Positions 15,932 through 26,073 of a stretch of DNA of 64,000 nt are shown in pieces. A program made the translations under genes and the position numbers. The stretch covers positions 385,068 to 449,067 of the forward strand of contig NZ_PQMB01000004.1 of the NCBI RefSeq assembly GCF_002918555.1, written 5' to 3'. How positions within the stretch are numbered: the stretch's first letter is position 1; every line of letters starts with the position of its first letter. The notes beneath the pieces are model-generated. The model searched no databases, was not told the DNA's origin, and worked only from the letters and a program-made list of their open reading frames with translations. Source of the stretch: Citrobacter amalonaticus. GTDB taxonomy: Bacteria; Pseudomonadota; Gammaproteobacteria; Enterobacterales; Enterobacteriaceae.

Positions 15932-17677
15932 TTAAGGCATCATAGATACATAATCTACACCAATTCTAGAACTGTATTGCGACGCAATAGCTTGGTATCG
16001 TTCAGCATAACCACTTCGAAGCTGGGACTTTAATTTCAGTTTAACTGGTACATTTTGTACATTGTCATCCATGCTACTCAAGAATACCGCTGAAAGTATA
16101 TTTTTCTCTTCCCCCGGAACGGTATGGCCGTGATTTAAAACAACCATATAATCAACCACTGGTAAAGTTTTATCGCCTTCAAATATAGATAAATACTTTC
16201 TGGTATTCTTATGAATTACATAAATATACTTGGATTGTTCTGCATTAGGTAATGCTTTATTCTGGTTAGCATTGAAAAGTTCTAACACCTTAATTAAACG
16301 ATGAGGACTTAATCTTTTATGATGTGGATCATTACCCTGAGTAGGCACAAGATCGCAAGCAGCAGAAACACATAAATACCATTTTTCAGATTCAGTATCG
16401 AAGAAAATTGTGCCTGTTGAAATATGTCCTTCTTCAAAATTTTTAGAAGACAGATTCATGTTCAAAGCATGATACATCTCATTAAATGAGCTTGCATTTG
16501 CAGGTAAATTCATTTGTTTTGAACAATAATCTAATGATTTCGCTTCTCCACTACTTTTAAAATCAGTTGTATATGTTTCAAAAACATCATTAATGAAGCC
16601 TACTAAAGATTTATTTCCCTTCAATCTTTCATAGAGTTCTTCAGATAAATTACTAAAAACAAATTCAATGTTTTTCCTTTTAATTTCATCAGAAGCGGAA
16701 TTTAATATTTGATTCAACCACCCAGCTTGACCATAACCATCATTAGCTAAATGGTTATTGAAAGAAAGTGCTTCGGCTTCAATAGTATTTTGAATCTCTG
16801 ACTTGATAATTTGATAGTAAGATGGATTCCATTCAATTAATGATTCATTTAGTGTTTGCCAAATTCTCTCACCATCACTTTCATGATCATCTTTATCCTT
16901 ATGGAACACACTGATAAATATATTACCACTTTGAATCCATTTAATACCGGCTGTGTCCCCTACAACCATACTTTTTGTCACATAATCTGGAATGACGGCA
17001 TTTTCAGCGACTGCATATTCAGAAATCATCTTAGCAATGAAATTAATATCATTTTGCTCTGTAAGGCTTCCATCATCTCGGATTGCTTTCTTAATACGCT
17101 TACATAGGCAGTCATTTTGGATATATAGTACAGTTTCATCCCTCGTTAATGCCCTTTCTCCTTTGTGGATCAAATCAGGTGAAATAACACTCTGCCAGTA
17201 TTCAATTAATTCATCATTTTCTGTTTCAAGTATTTTCTCATTACAATTTTCGATCCCTCTTAGAGAAGAAGCAATTTGCATCCAAACAGTTTTGAGCTCC
17301 TCTCTCGTATAAATAACAATCATATTCAAATGATCAGAATTTTTTAATTCTTTTAATATTGTAATAGTTTTATCCGGTGCATTGTTATCTAAATGATAAT
17401 CCATTATGACCAAATCTGACTTACGGATGCGGTCAACATCAAAGTTTACTGAACCGTTGTCAATATCACAGATCATATTCTTGGCTTGAAAATATTCTTC
17501 GAGGGTAGCAGCACGCTTTGAGGAATCAACTTTTGCTGGGTCTAATTTTATCTCGCTATTAAGTGCTTTGATAGAGTCAGAATAAGTAATAAAATCGTCA
17601 TCTATCATTACTACTGAACGAATAGCATTATCACAAAAAGTTTTCTGCACAAGGGAATTATAAGTTGTTATAGCCAT
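15932..17677 (-). CDS. Receiver-domain protein with a large unknown C-terminal region
   Basis: 581 residues. The N-terminal ~130 residues form a response-regulator-like receiver: acidic cluster Asp26-Asp28 (VVMIDDD), a phosphoacceptor candidate Asp93 in LVIMDYHLD, and Thr124 in VIYTRE. The remaining ~430 residues have no recognisable DNA-binding domain or nuclease motif; a conserved-looking block near the C-terminus reads TGTIFFD ... YLCVSAACDLVP and ends with a SRIGVDYV motif. The start at 17677 is preferred: it lies one base after the stop of the upstream kinase gene with GGAG eight bases before it (an alternative start is at 17695). The tight junction to the histidine-kinase-like gene makes it the likely phosphorelay partner, and the C-terminal region is presumably the output or effector. 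Confidence 0.75.
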   Translation of the reverse strand: MAITTYNSLVQKTFCDNAIRSVVMIDDDFITYSDSIKALNSEIKLDPAKVDSSKRAATLEEYFQAKNMICDIDNGSVNFDVDRIRKSDLVIMDYHLDNNAPDKTITILKELKNSDHLNMIVIYTREELKTVWMQIASSLRGIENCNEKILETENDELIEYWQSVISPDLIHKGERALTRDETVLYIQNDCLCKRIKKAIRDDGSLTEQNDINFIAKMISEYAVAENAVIPDYVTKSMVVGDTAGIKWIQSGNIFISVFHKDKDDHESDGERIWQTLNESLIEWNPSYYQIIKSEIQNTIEAEALSFNNHLANDGYGQAGWLNQILNSASDEIKRKNIEFVFSNLSEELYERLKGNKSLVGFINDVFETYTTDFKSSGEAKSLDYCSKQMNLPANASSFNEMYHALNMNLSSKNFEEGHISTGTIFFDTESEKWYLCVSAACDLVPTQGNDPHHKRLSPHRLIKVLELFNANQNKALPNAEQSKYIYVIHKNTRKYLSIFEGDKTLPVVDYMVVLNHGHTVPGEEKNILSAVFLSSMDDNVQNVPVKLKLKSQLRSGYAERYQAIASQYSSRIGVDYVSMMP

Positions 17678-17678
17678 G

Positions 17679-20672
17679 TTATGACTCCACTCCATTGAAC
17701 TTAATTACGAAATTAGCACCATCTTTAATTAAATAGTCATCTTCAACATTTGGATCAGAATACCAAATCTTGTGGTGTGCTACAGCTAAATTCTCCCTGC
17801 ATAAATAAAGCCCGACACCATGACCATTAGCTCTTTTGCTATAAAACAATTCAAATAAACGAGGAATGTCATCTGGGTCTATAGCAGGGCCTGTATTTGC
17901 AATTATAACTAAAGAATTAACAAAATCTATTTTGATTAGACGATTATCGGACAAACTCACCCAATACATTGCGTTATTTATAATATTAGTAAAAACCGGA
18001 TATATTCGTGAAGGTATATCATTGATAGATATGTTCTTAAAATCATCACCGAACTCAATGGAAATACGTTGTCTTTCAAAACGATCACCAAAAAACTTCA
18101 GGATATAATCCATTATATTTTTTCCAGAAATTTTTTGCCTTGACTGATATCCAGATATTTTCAAAGGTGATAAAAACCTGATTTGTTGTGTTAATGATCT
18201 ATGTGCATTCAGAGCCAATGTGAAACCAGGGTGTTCCTTCGCGGCTGAAGGCAAAGAATTTAGTCCTCGTGTAACCATCGAGTCCATTTCTTCAAGCTCG
18301 TGTGAGAGTATTTCGACGCTGATTCCTAACTGAGCCAAAGCATTTAAACTCTTAGCTTTATCCTCGAAATACTCTCTTTCTTCTTCTGATAGCGAAAAAG
18401 CTGAGTCTAAATTTACTCCTTCAAATAACCTTTCTAATCCTTTATTTATAGATTGATATTTGAATGTTAGGGAGTCAATTGTTTCAATATAAATGCTGTC
18501 GAGTAAATTTAAAACATTCTCGATCTCAGTATTGTTATTAATTGAGTCAACTATTGATATAGCTTTAGAGTAATATATAGCTCTATCACTTTTAATTTCT
18601 TCTCCCCATTTCTTTAAGAGAGCATTTGTTTTTTCATCTATATTATTACTAAACTTGGTTAATCTGGCATTTATGATCCCTTGATTTTTATCAAGATGAT
18701 TTTTACCTACTAACGAAGGTTCTAACTTATTTAATTCAGAATCCAATTTATTAACTATTAATTTCATCTCTAATATATACGCAGAGAATTCATTGTATTT
18801 ATCACGATAATTTCTATATCTCTCCTCATATACACCAATTTTAGGTGGCTTAGTTGGAGTTTTTATTTCTGTTCTCAATGATTCTAAATTAGCAAGGTCA
18901 GCATCTATTTCTTTTATATAATTATAATCATGCTTGTTTTGATTACTATCTAATTTAGTCTTCAATTTTTTTACAGCTTCAAGCGAAGCATCTAAAACGG
19001 GAGTTTGCGTTTTTAGTGCCTCAGAGAAACTCTTTTGTGTCGATTTACGAGCTTGTTGCTGTGCTGATTTTCGTAATTCCTTTTCACGTTTAACTTGCTC
19101 AAGAAGTTCTTTACGATCTTCGGAATTTCTACCAAAAAATCTATCCGCTAATGATGTTAATAAATCTGAAACTAATGTTTTCAATTCTCTAGCAGCTTGG
19201 TTTCGAATGAAGCCTTCCCTTCCAGATTTATCCTTTAGTTCTTTATTATTTGATTGTGTGATACTGATAAATCCGAAAATTCTTCGGTTAGACCAATAGT
19301 ACCGCCCAGCATTCCATGAACGTCTTTCCTCGATTTGGAAGAAATCATTATCTACTCGTCCATATGGCAACACTCTTAAATTATCCCGAAACACCATAAG
19401 CCCAGCATATTTTTTTGCCTTGAGGTCAAAGTGTGTATGCTCTCGCTCGGTGTGCGAGGTATTTTGCGGCAGAAATTCTAATGTCCCAATTTGAATTTCA
19501 AATGGTCCGACTCCAGAATCAGAATTAACACTTATGCTGGCAGGAATAACTACTTCGCCCTTATCCTCACCAAAAGCTTTTACGCGACCTCTAAACCAAC
19601 CTTTCTCATCAACATAGCCTACAACAGTGTGCTCTAAAGCATCAAAATCGCTTTTACTAAATACATCCGATTGCTTTAATATTTGACGATGGTAACCATT
19701 GGCCTTAACTGTATATATCTCATAAGAGAATGATAGATCCTCTAAAATATAAGGATTTACAAATGCCCTTAAAGTGTCAACCAAGCTTTGTTCAACATCA
19801 GATAACTCTGCATTATCCTTAGCTAAATCCCCTGCATTGGTTAATAATGACAAATCTCGTCCAAGCTCCAATAAAAAGAGAGCGGTACCATGTTTACCAC
19901 CGTCTATCTTTTCAACTTTGATTAGGATTTCTTCCCAAGGAACGAAGACACTAGGATCAATTTTAAATTGGTCACAAAAATTAATTATTTTATCTTGAGT
20001 AGTAATAAAGTCACTTTTTTCATTTACAGCTTTCTCGTCTTCTGAGAATTTTTCCCAAGCTGCTTTTGTGAGAAGATGATTAAAATGACGAACTTCATCT
20101 TCATCATCATCTTTGCTGGGAAAGGATACATTCTTCTTAAGTTCAATGAGCAAACCAGATAAAACATCAGAGAGAGAATCTATTTTTTCAAACTCTCTGA
20201 ATGGAACAGTGACATCGTCAAATGAGAGATACGGGTTTTCGAAAAGCCTCCAATCAATTAGTAAGGCAACATAATTATTATCCATTTTCTTAGTAACAAG
20301 AAAAGTTACGGGAGATAGAAAAGCAGCAGATAATCGCCCAATCCCTTTTTCTCCTTGAGTTTTTCGGATACCTAATCCGAACCGCTCATTTTCTTCTAAT
20401 GTGTTCTTTCTCGTTTTAGATTCGGTGCCAACAACAAGCCAATTATCAATAATTTGTTGCAAGGACATTCCGCAACCGTTATCTATAAGGGCTCCGCAAG
20501 GGTAATCGCCATCTATTGTGTATAATGCCACATCTCTTGCATAAGCATCATATGCATTTTTCCAAAGCTCGCTTACAGCAGTTGGACAATCTGCAATCTG
20601 CCCCTTACCGAGATGTTCAATTGTCCTTGCTCTCGCTTTAAAGCTAAGAGATCTCATCTGCATTTTTATCAT
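17679..20672 (-). CDS. Double-GHKL protein: Hsp90/MORC-like ATPase fused to a histidine kinase core
   Basis: 997 residues. The N-terminal GHKL ATPase has an ELWKNAYDA N-box (residues 35-43), DNGCGM (64-69) and GEKGIGRLS lid (107-115), as in MORC/Hsp90/MutL ATPases. A middle region with long charged coiled coils (about 520-760) separates it from a C-terminal kinase with an H-box-like SHELEE (candidate phosphoacceptor His791), an N-box TNIINNAMYW (about 895), an NTGPAID G1 box and GHGVGLYL G2 box (about 950). AGGGA favours initiation at the ATG at 20663, three codons in. It overlaps the methyltransferase gene upstream and abuts the receiver gene downstream. This suggests a sensor that switches a modification-linked defence response. 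MORC-like ATPases are known companions of restriction-modification genes; the fused kinase is unusual. Confidence 0.85.
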   Translation of the reverse strand: MIKMQMRSLSFKARARTIEHLGKGQIADCPTAVSELWKNAYDAYARDVALYTIDGDYPCGALIDNGCGMSLQQIIDNWLVVGTESKTRKNTLEENERFGLGIRKTQGEKGIGRLSAAFLSPVTFLVTKKMDNNYVALLIDWRLFENPYLSFDDVTVPFREFEKIDSLSDVLSGLLIELKKNVSFPSKDDDEDEVRHFNHLLTKAAWEKFSEDEKAVNEKSDFITTQDKIINFCDQFKIDPSVFVPWEEILIKVEKIDGGKHGTALFLLELGRDLSLLTNAGDLAKDNAELSDVEQSLVDTLRAFVNPYILEDLSFSYEIYTVKANGYHRQILKQSDVFSKSDFDALEHTVVGYVDEKGWFRGRVKAFGEDKGEVVIPASISVNSDSGVGPFEIQIGTLEFLPQNTSHTEREHTHFDLKAKKYAGLMVFRDNLRVLPYGRVDNDFFQIEERRSWNAGRYYWSNRRIFGFISITQSNNKELKDKSGREGFIRNQAARELKTLVSDLLTSLADRFFGRNSEDRKELLEQVKREKELRKSAQQQARKSTQKSFSEALKTQTPVLDASLEAVKKLKTKLDSNQNKHDYNYIKEIDADLANLESLRTEIKTPTKPPKIGVYEERYRNYRDKYNEFSAYILEMKLIVNKLDSELNKLEPSLVGKNHLDKNQGIINARLTKFSNNIDEKTNALLKKWGEEIKSDRAIYYSKAISIVDSINNNTEIENVLNLLDSIYIETIDSLTFKYQSINKGLERLFEGVNLDSAFSLSEEEREYFEDKAKSLNALAQLGISVEILSHELEEMDSMVTRGLNSLPSAAKEHPGFTLALNAHRSLTQQIRFLSPLKISGYQSRQKISGKNIMDYILKFFGDRFERQRISIEFGDDFKNISINDIPSRIYPVFTNIINNAMYWVSLSDNRLIKIDFVNSLVIIANTGPAIDPDDIPRLFELFYSKRANGHGVGLYLCRENLAVAHHKIWYSDPNVEDDYLIKDGANFVIKFNGVES

Positions 20673-21900
20673 CCCTATGAGAGTTATTGATTATTATTTC
20701 AACACAAGATTTCAGAAGAATTTTCCCCAGATTTACAGGAACAGCATTTCCCACCTGTTTCCCTTGGCTAATGATGCCTCCAGAAAAAATGTAATCATCG
20801 GGGAATGTTTGAAATCTAGCCGCCTGCCTTACAGTAATTCCATGGTTATCCCACGGATGTAGGAAACGGCCCTTTGAAGGATTAAAACAACCAGTCGTTA
20901 TTGTTGGGCCAGGTAATGATAGCCTTATCCGACCATAAACATCTTTATGACCAACATAGCCATTCGAATGACAAGGCAATCTAAAATCAACATCTTCCCG
21001 ACTGCCATTAATTGGTGTCAAACTAAATCTTTCAATCATATAATCAGCATGATTCATATGAATATTATTTGGATCACTTTTATTTTCTTTAAGCGTATTT
21101 CTAAATTTTAATTTGTGTGCGACATCTTGCCCTAAAACAGCAGTAATTTTTTCAATAATAGAAGATGTAGGTTTTTCAAAGATTTCAGAAGCATTAACCC
21201 AATAAGGTTTTTTATCTTTGAAATGAGTTGGGGAAGGTGGCCAATCACCTTCGCTGATAGAAATATCATCTCTGAGTCCTAAGATAAATACCCGGTTTCT
21301 GTTTTGAGGAACTCCATAATCTTTTGCATTCAACTTTAATGGACCCAAGATATTATATCCACTATTAGCGGCAAGCCTTTTAAAGTTGTTTAAATAATCT
21401 TTATGTTTTTCCCAAAGCAAACCTGGCACATTTTCAACAAGAAACATCTTAGGCTGAAAAATTTTAACAAAATCATAGTAGCGAATAAGTAATTCATTTC
21501 TTGGATCATTAACACCAGCATTTTTTATTCTATGAGATGAAAAACCTTGGCAAGGTGGCCCACCAATGATTAGATCCAACTCTTTTTCTTTTAGTTGTAA
21601 GCTATCCATTAACTCATCAGGTGAAATAGCCATAATATCTTTGTTTAGTAATTTTATGCTATTTTCTCTTTTTTGAATTAAATTTTTTCTGTATGTATCA
21701 CAAGCATCTTTATCAAGTTCTATTGCAGCTAAAATTTCAATACCCAGATCCAGAGCGGCTAACGAAAAGCCTCCCGCACCTGAAAAAAGATCTATGGCCT
21801 TGATTTTATTCAATTTATCCTTCACTCTTATAAGCAATCGTTTTCTTACAACTAATTTTACAGTAAGCGGGCAGTTATCACAATCCAAAGGTAACATCAA
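20644..21900 (-). CDS. Cytosine-5 DNA methyltransferase (Dcm type)
   Basis: 418 residues as the longest frame. All main C5-methyltransferase motifs are present: FSGAGGFS (39-46, SAM binding), PPCQGFSS with catalytic Cys117, ENVPGLL (motif VI), QNRNRVFILG (motif VIII), a target-recognition stretch, RQAARFQTFP (motif IX) and QVGNAVPVNLGK (motif X). Translation may start at a TTG at 21813, just before IKAIDLFSGAGG and preceded by GAAGGA, since the first 29 residues are atypical and lack a ribosome binding site. It methylates DNA at an unknown site. It is the first gene of an operon with the kinase/ATPase and receiver genes, and no cognate restriction endonuclease is visible. AT-rich codon use differs from the backbone. 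Confidence 0.93.
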   Translation of the reverse strand: MMLPLDCDNCPLTVKLVVRKRLLIRVKDKLNKIKAIDLFSGAGGFSLAALDLGIEILAAIELDKDACDTYRKNLIQKRENSIKLLNKDIMAISPDELMDSLQLKEKELDLIIGGPPCQGFSSHRIKNAGVNDPRNELLIRYYDFVKIFQPKMFLVENVPGLLWEKHKDYLNNFKRLAANSGYNILGPLKLNAKDYGVPQNRNRVFILGLRDDISISEGDWPPSPTHFKDKKPYWVNASEIFEKPTSSIIEKITAVLGQDVAHKLKFRNTLKENKSDPNNIHMNHADYMIERFSLTPINGSREDVDFRLPCHSNGYVGHKDVYGRIRLSLPGPTITTGCFNPSKGRFLHPWDNHGITVRQAARFQTFPDDYIFSGGIISQGKQVGNAVPVNLGKILLKSCVEIIINNSHRDDKNADEIS

Positions 21901-21964
21901 GGCAGTTTCTGGTTTTAAGTCACCCTGTATAGCATAAATACTTAAACTGAATAAATTCGGTTCC

Positions 21965-22576
21965 TCATGCTAACTTTATTTCCTTTATTGAAAAATACCT
22001 AAATATTGCCTTTTGAGTTAGCTTTTCATTATTTTTCGTACTAAATAAATTTTTTTTGTTCAGATGACGAATGTATTCAATATAAATTCTCGAAAGCTGG
22101 TGTTGTGTTACCATATTATAAAAGGAAATATATTGCATGATAAAAATAGATTTATTTAAATCAAACAGTTTAAGATAATTTATTATCGAAACTAGTAGTG
22201 CCTCTTCATTTTTTTGTTTACATAGTTTTTTTATCATTGTTAAAGTAAACACGTCTGATATTAATTCATTGAAATGATATTCATCAACACTAAAATAAAT
22301 TGGCACTTTTATTAAAGACAAACTTGTTTCATCAAACTCCAAATATAAATCATGCACTTTAAATTCTTTTTTTATCTTTAATATATCAATTAAAATCTCG
22401 TTGTTATTATAAAAATAATTTTTTTTAGTTATGTACGACTCGGAAAGACAAACGCTATCAAGTGAGTTGTAGTATAAGTTGTTGTTTGCATCAATATATA
22501 TTTTAGGAAACGCAAACAACTTTTTATTTCCGCAGCAAATTTCTTCAAGTTTTAAATTGAAATGATGAAAGTCCAT
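21965..22576 (-). CDS. Hypothetical protein upstream of the methyltransferase operon
   Basis: 203 residues from ATG 22576, which has GAGGGG six bases upstream; an in-frame ATG at 22624 is less likely. The protein is very AT-rich in coding (Asn, Ile, Lys, Leu, Tyr), with no membrane segment or known motif. The C-terminal third is basic and helical (HQLSRIYIEYIRHLNKKN, then QKAIFRYFSIKE) and could bind nucleic acid. It reads in the same direction as the methyltransferase, 64 bases away, so it may be a regulator or part of that system. Not recognised. Confidence 0.5.
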   Translation of the reverse strand: MDFHHFNLKLEEICCGNKKLFAFPKIYIDANNNLYYNSLDSVCLSESYITKKNYFYNNNEILIDILKIKKEFKVHDLYLEFDETSLSLIKVPIYFSVDEYHFNELISDVFTLTMIKKLCKQKNEEALLVSIINYLKLFDLNKSIFIMQYISFYNMVTQHQLSRIYIEYIRHLNKKNLFSTKNNEKLTQKAIFRYFSIKEIKLA

Positions 22577-22696
22577 ATATTCCCCTCTTTTAATTACTGA
22601 TAATGCATATTTTTTGTTTGTCAATATCTATGAATGATGTTAATATTTATTTTTTGATATCAGCATTCTTAAATCATAGCCAAGAGAGATCTTAAT

Positions 22697-23278
22697 ATGT
22701 CAAATCATAGATTTTACATTGTAAAGATTTGCACCCCGGAGTTTTTAGTATATATCCCTGAATTTTTAAAAATTGAACTATCGCATAATAATATTTGCCC
22801 TTCTAACTTCATTCCTATTTTTGTAGTTATTGATCGAGCCAATAAAATTGATCCTATTGTTTGTGTTACAGAAGCATATGCATTAAATAAAAAAAAGGAG
22901 TTGCAGAAAGCTCACCAAGCTGAAAATCCTTTATTCAAATTTCCTATATTAGAAAAAAAGTTAAAGCTTATTAACGAAGAAGAAGGCTGTCGTTTAAGAA
23001 TTATACTGTTAGGCGAAGAGTGTGAAGAAGAGTTAGAAGAGTTGCCAGAAGAAAAATCAACCATTACAATTTTCGACATGATATTATATTCGACGTGCTG
23101 TTTTTTATTAAAAATTCATAAAGAAATAAATCGCAATAATAGTGTAATATTATATTTAGAAACTAGCATTAACTATCTTAAAGATAAGTTTGACAAAATC
23201 GCTTCAGACAAAGATGAAATTTCAAACTCACTCAACCCTTTGGATAAAATATCAAATAGTAATAAACCAAACATATAA
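22697..23278 (+). CDS. Hypothetical protein, divergent from the methyltransferase operon
   Basis: 193 residues with no signal peptide. It contains an acidic run (GEECEEELEELPEEKS, about residues 114-129), a hydrophobic segment (FDMILYSTCCFLLKIH) and a polar tail ending in Asn/Ser/Lys. GAGAG lies 10 bases before the ATG. It is very AT-rich like the gene at 21965, from which it diverges across about 120 bases. Function unknown. Position between the defence-like operon and the mobilization genes suggests cargo. Confidence 0.5.
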   Translation: MSNHRFYIVKICTPEFLVYIPEFLKIELSHNNICPSNFIPIFVVIDRANKIDPIVCVTEAYALNKKKELQKAHQAENPLFKFPILEKKLKLINEEEGCRLRIILLGEECEEELEELPEEKSTITIFDMILYSTCCFLLKIHKEINRNNSVILYLETSINYLKDKFDKIASDKDEISNSLNPLDKISNSNKPNI

Positions 23279-23298
23279 TAAACACTACACCTCCTAAG

Positions 23299-23347
23299 CA
23301 AGGGCTAACTCATCGAAGCTCCGCTTCTCTGAGTTCCCTTGTTTTTC
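23299..23347. other. Large inverted repeat, candidate oriT or terminator
   Basis: CAAGGG and AACTCA at 23299-23312 pair with TGAGTT and CCCTTG at 23330-23341, leaving a two-base bulge. Inside lies a second hairpin, GAAGC-TCC-GCTTC (23315-23327). TTTTTC follows. It lies between the upstream gene and mobC/relaxase, where mobilizable elements keep oriT. The T-run means it could instead, or also, terminate the preceding gene. Confidence 0.5.
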
Positions 23348-23481
23348 GCCCTTCGGTTGAAAAAGAAAGTCAAAGTCGAACCTACCTCATTGACATGAAT
23401 TGCATTTCCACTATAAATATATAATGTGTTGCAAAGGAATTGCTCACTTTAAAGCGAATACACATATGAAAAGGAGTTTAT

Positions 23482-23865
23482 ATGAGTAAAATAATAACAT
23501 TGTCGTATACAAATAAATTTAAGCCAATTAGCGATAATAAATCTCAATCATTGCGAATACACTGTGTCAGTGTACGATTAAATAAAGAAGAGTTAGAGCT
23601 TCTTAATGCAAGCCGTGGTGATAAACGCAAAGGTGAATGGCTTCGCATGGCATCACTTCAAAAGCTTCCTCCTGCCATTCCTGCAATCAACTTAGAAGTT
23701 TGGCAATCATTGTCAGATATATCTCAAAAGCTAAATCGTCTAATAATCCACCTTGATACTAAAAGCAGTAATAGTGAATTGACGAAAACAGAGATCTTCG
23801 CTGTTAAAAAGCAGATTAAAGAGCTTCGCTCATGTCTTACAGCTTCTGATCCGTCCGTAAGGTAG
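23482..23865 (+). CDS. mobC: MobC-like relaxosome accessory protein
   Basis: 127 residues. The middle carries the MobC pattern (SVRLNKEELELLNASRGDKRKGEWLRMASLQ, residues about 30-60), a ribbon-helix-helix-like DNA-binding region, followed by a helical C-terminus (ISQKLNRLIIHL ... KKQIKELR). AAGGAG eight bases before the ATG supports the start. MobC proteins bind oriT and help the relaxase open the DNA. It is followed nine bases later by the relaxase gene, the usual mobilization pair. Confidence 0.8.
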   Translation: MSKIITLSYTNKFKPISDNKSQSLRIHCVSVRLNKEELELLNASRGDKRKGEWLRMASLQKLPPAIPAINLEVWQSLSDISQKLNRLIIHLDTKSSNSELTKTEIFAVKKQIKELRSCLTASDPSVR

Positions 23866-23874
23866 TTTTTTCGC

Positions 23875-25137
<1,263 letters not shown>

Positions 25138-25360
25138 ACAGTCAATTACAAATACTTTTCGTAACCGCACTCTATCTGTAGTAACAAATTTGCGTTTAGT
25201 CAAGAAAATATTGATCGTTATTACAGATCGATAATCTAGTTGTGATAACCAAAACCTATCAAGAGCTAATCATCGATCGGTACAAGCAATTTTACTAAAG
25301 AGAGTCGGTCATCGAGAATCTCTGTAAACGCACCATTTAATCTGCAACCTTGAGGTTGAT

Positions 25361-25639
25361 ATGAAAAACGAAACAATAAAGTGCCCGTTCTGCTTCAAAG
25401 AGAGCCAGTTTGGAGTTAGCGTCTGCACTGGCTGTCATTCAACCATCAAATATGGAGCCGTTTCATCTTGGTTAGCTTTACTAATAGGAATTGTGCTGTT
25501 GGCGATAGCTTTCTTCATATTCGCTGTCAGTCAAAGTTTTATATTTGCTGTCGTTATCTATTTTGCATCAGCAATTTCTTTAAGATTCTATTTACGTAAG
25601 AAATTTGCACACAGAGCCGTTTTCACACATAAAAGCTAA
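25361..25639 (+). CDS. Zinc-ribbon membrane protein
   Basis: 92 residues. The N-terminal zinc ribbon (CPFC ... CTGC) is followed by two closely spaced membrane segments (SSWLALLIGIVLLAIAFFIF and FIFAVVIYFASAISL) and a basic tail. It lies 220 bases after the relaxase and 30 bases before a lipoprotein gene, so it may lead a small cargo operon of envelope proteins. Function unknown; entry exclusion or stress roles are conceivable but not supported. Confidence 0.6.
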   Translation: MKNETIKCPFCFKESQFGVSVCTGCHSTIKYGAVSSWLALLIGIVLLAIAFFIFAVSQSFIFAVVIYFASAISLRFYLRKKFAHRAVFTHKS

Positions 25640-25668
25640 CCCTAATCAAATATAATAAGGAAGATAAA

Positions 25669-26055
25669 ATGAATAAATTTATTGTAACCTCCTTTTTCAT
25701 TGCAATATTTTTAATTTCTGGCTGTTCAACATCAGGGAACCAGAACCTTAAAAACGAAACACCGCAAAGCCTCCAGTCAAAGATCATTAAAAACAAAACA
25801 ACTAAGTCGGAATTACTCACTAAGTTAGGTGAGCCTGATACAAGAACCACACTCGATGACGGAAATGAGCAGTGGAAATATTTCATGTCTAACAATCAGT
25901 TCCGTGCAACGACTTTTATCCCTGTTGTCGGATTGCTAACTGGCGGTTCTCAGACTCAGTCTAAAACGCTTGAAATCGACTTCAAGGGAGAGACCGTAAG
26001 TAGATGGGCTTTCTCCTCTGACAACAACAACACCAAAACTGGCATTCTTAATTAA
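25669..26055 (+). CDS. BamE/SmpA-like lipoprotein
   Basis: 128 residues. The signal peptide ends in the lipobox ISGC (lipidated Cys19). The mature part has the SmpA/OmlA-like pattern (KTTKSELLTKLGEPDTRTTLDDGNEQWKYF), in which a short helix and a G-x-P turn precede beta strands. BamE itself is encoded elsewhere in enterics, so this is an accessory relative, common on plasmids and islands. It is followed 18 bases later by another lipoprotein gene. Confidence 0.7.
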   Translation: MNKFIVTSFFIAIFLISGCSTSGNQNLKNETPQSLQSKIIKNKTTKSELLTKLGEPDTRTTLDDGNEQWKYFMSNNQFRATTFIPVVGLLTGGSQTQSKTLEIDFKGETVSRWAFSSDNNNTKTGILN

Positions 26056-26073
26056 TTATTTCTGGATAATAAA

